Positions 7,433 to 7,808 of a stretch of 7,808 bases of DNA are shown here, one piece after another. The first letter of the stretch is position 1. Each line of letters starts with the position of its first letter. Below the pieces are notes generated by a model. That model saw only the letters and a list, made by a program, of their open reading frames with translations. It was not told where the DNA came from and made no database searches. The stretch lies in the NCBI GenBank assembly GCA_003485015.1, contig DNCN01000174.1, positions 1 through 7,808 of the forward strand, read 5' to 3'. The DNA is from a bacterium (lineage in GTDB: Bacteria > UBA9089). A program made the translations under genes and the position numbers.

Positions 7433-7473
7433 AATCATAACATTATTTTTTGATTCACCTTTGAAAAAAGTTC

Positions 7474-7502
7474 TTGACAAAAGTCGAGAAAATTACAAAA
7501 AT
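7474..7502 (+). promoter_or_regulatory. Candidate promoter with consensus -35 downstream of recJ
   Basis: A perfect TTGACA (7474-7479) is followed after 17 bases by AAAAAT (7497-7502), four of six -10 matches. The -10 overlaps the first copy of the 11-base direct repeat, so a regulator bound there would affect initiation. It would drive the gene at 7788 with a leader of about 280 bases. Confidence 0.4.
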
Positions 7503-7520
7503 GTTATTTATTACAAAAAT
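7492..7520 (+). repeat. 11-base direct repeat ATTACAAAAAT with 18-base period
   Basis: ATTACAAAAAT occurs at 7492-7502 and again at 7510-7520, perfectly matched, with starts 18 bases apart. It overlaps the -10 and start region of the candidate promoter at 7474-7502. It may be an operator, but in such AT-rich sequence chance is a real alternative. Confidence 0.45.
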
Positions 7521-7605
7521 TGTGCGTTTTTTTAAACAAAACTGATTCAAAGACAAAAACGAAACCGTCTACCTAATATTATTAGACCCGGGATGAGAAG
7601 ATGAT

Positions 7606-7614
7606 TGTTATAAT
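7606..7614 (+). promoter_or_regulatory. Extended -10 promoter candidate (TGTTATAAT)
   Basis: TATAAT (7609-7614) is a perfect -10 box preceded by TGT, making an extended -10 that can work with a weak -35. TTAGAC (7582-7587) is the nearest -35-like hexamer, but at 21 bases it is too far for normal spacing. Transcription would start near 7621 and give a leader of about 165 bases for the gene at 7788, containing the hairpin at 7655-7681. Confidence 0.5.
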
Positions 7615-7654
7615 CTCATTAAGATCTTTCTATTTAGACTGTGTTGTTTTGGGC

Positions 7655-7681
7655 ACAAAGAGAATAAAGGATTCTCTTTGT
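7655..7681 (+). promoter_or_regulatory. Perfect 11-bp hairpin in the leader of the downstream gene
   Basis: ACAAAGAGAAT (7655-7665) and ATTCTCTTTGT (7671-7681) are exact reverse complements around the five-base loop AAAGG. No T run follows, so it is not an ordinary terminator. It may be a 5'-UTR control or stability element, or as DNA a dimeric-repressor operator just downstream of the -10 at 7609. Confidence 0.6.
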
Positions 7682-7787
7682 ATCATTGACCGCTTTAGAA
7701 GAAGCTTACTTCCAATATCTTTGCCATATTGTTCTTAAAGACTCCAACATAGACCCTTATCCAGGGAACTTAGTTGAAGGAGGGTGA

Positions 7788-7808
7788 ATGCCAAAAAGAC
7801 CAACGACC
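7788..7808 (+). CDS. Start of a further gene, cut by the window end (first 7 codons)
   Basis: AGGAGG (7778-7783) is followed four bases later by ATG, then codons for MPKRPTT up to the last base. The strong ribosome binding site and long leader with promoters support a real start. Seven residues cannot identify a product. The MPKR opening is seen in carbamoyl-phosphate synthase large subunits among others, but that is only a hint. Confidence 0.6.

Larger units (their letters stand above)
7433..7787. other. 355-base AT-rich noncoding region between recJ and the next gene
   Basis: No convincing gene is present on either strand. The first third is very AT-rich with A and T runs, including a seven-T run at 7527-7533, but no strong terminator hairpin follows recJ. 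The best structures are AATCA/TGATT just after the stop and ACAA-AAA-TTGT ahead of the T run, both weak. The middle holds two candidate promoters and a direct repeat, and the last part forms a long leader with a perfect hairpin. A 45-codon frame at 7601-7738 lacks a placed ribosome binding site and is not called. Confidence 0.6.

Noticed and set aside
7519..7533. T run after recJ as a rho-independent terminator
   Set aside because: The preceding stem is only four A/T-rich base pairs (ACAA/TTGT) and is separated from the T run by GCG, too weak for a convincing terminator.
7501..7545. A 14-codon ATG frame that might be a leader peptide
   Set aside because: No ribosome binding site precedes it, the ATG lies upstream of the expected transcription start, and the residues form no attenuation-type run.
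7601..7738. A 45-codon ATG frame in the noncoding region after recJ
   Set aside because: There is no properly spaced ribosome binding site, since AGAAG abuts the ATG. The frame overlaps the extended -10 and the perfect hairpin, and the product shows no recognisable motif.
1..7808. CRISPR array, tRNA, rRNA, insertion sequence or attachment site
   Set aside because: I saw no regularly spaced long repeats, no tRNA-like cloverleaf, no transposase and no terminal inverted repeats. The only repeats are the short ones listed.

Overview
The window is about 7.8 kb of moderately AT-rich bacterial DNA with every recognisable gene on the + strand. It is clearly from a diderm bacterium: the first gene encodes an outer-membrane beta-barrel with a signal peptide and an aromatic C-terminus. 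Four of the five complete genes have no ATG start as read, and TTG fits best. The 7TM/GAF/HD-GYP architecture and the small CWEV-type cysteine protein remind me of Deltaproteobacteria-like or uncultivated diderm lineages. That is a general impression, and I do not assign a phylum.

Layout. (1) 7-35: a near-consensus sigma-70 promoter, then an OmpP1/FadL/TodX-like outer-membrane protein (93-1349). (2) 1350-1507: a short intergenic stretch with a weak candidate promoter. (3) 1508-7432: a probable operon of four co-directional genes. It holds a membrane-bound GAF/HD-GYP protein, a 58-residue protein with eight cysteines (3506-3682), a second membrane-bound GAF/HD-GYP protein (3689-5623) and recJ (5684-7432). 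(4) 7433-7787: an AT-rich noncoding region with two candidate promoters, an 11-bp direct repeat and a perfect 11-bp hairpin. It leads into the first seven codons of another gene at 7788.

How the parts may work together. The two HD-GYP proteins are paralogues with the same plan: a hydrophobic sensor region, a GAF domain and an HD-GYP output domain that in this family degrades cyclic di-GMP. The first keeps all the usual metal ligands. The second has Asn in place of the last metal-binding Asp and a changed HHExxDGxGYP motif, so it may be a weak enzyme or a regulatory partner. Between them lies the undescribed eight-cysteine mini-protein, with its own strong ribosome binding site and only six bases before the second HD-GYP gene. 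An active/degenerate HD-GYP pair with a possible metal- or redox-binding small protein is the most promising candidate for something new here. recJ (single-strand DNA 5'-3' exonuclease) may simply be co-transcribed.

The start of the first HD-GYP gene is also notable. Its good ribosome binding site lies too far from the first usable TTG, whereas an ATA codon at 1487 gives an N-terminus that aligns without gaps to its paralogue.
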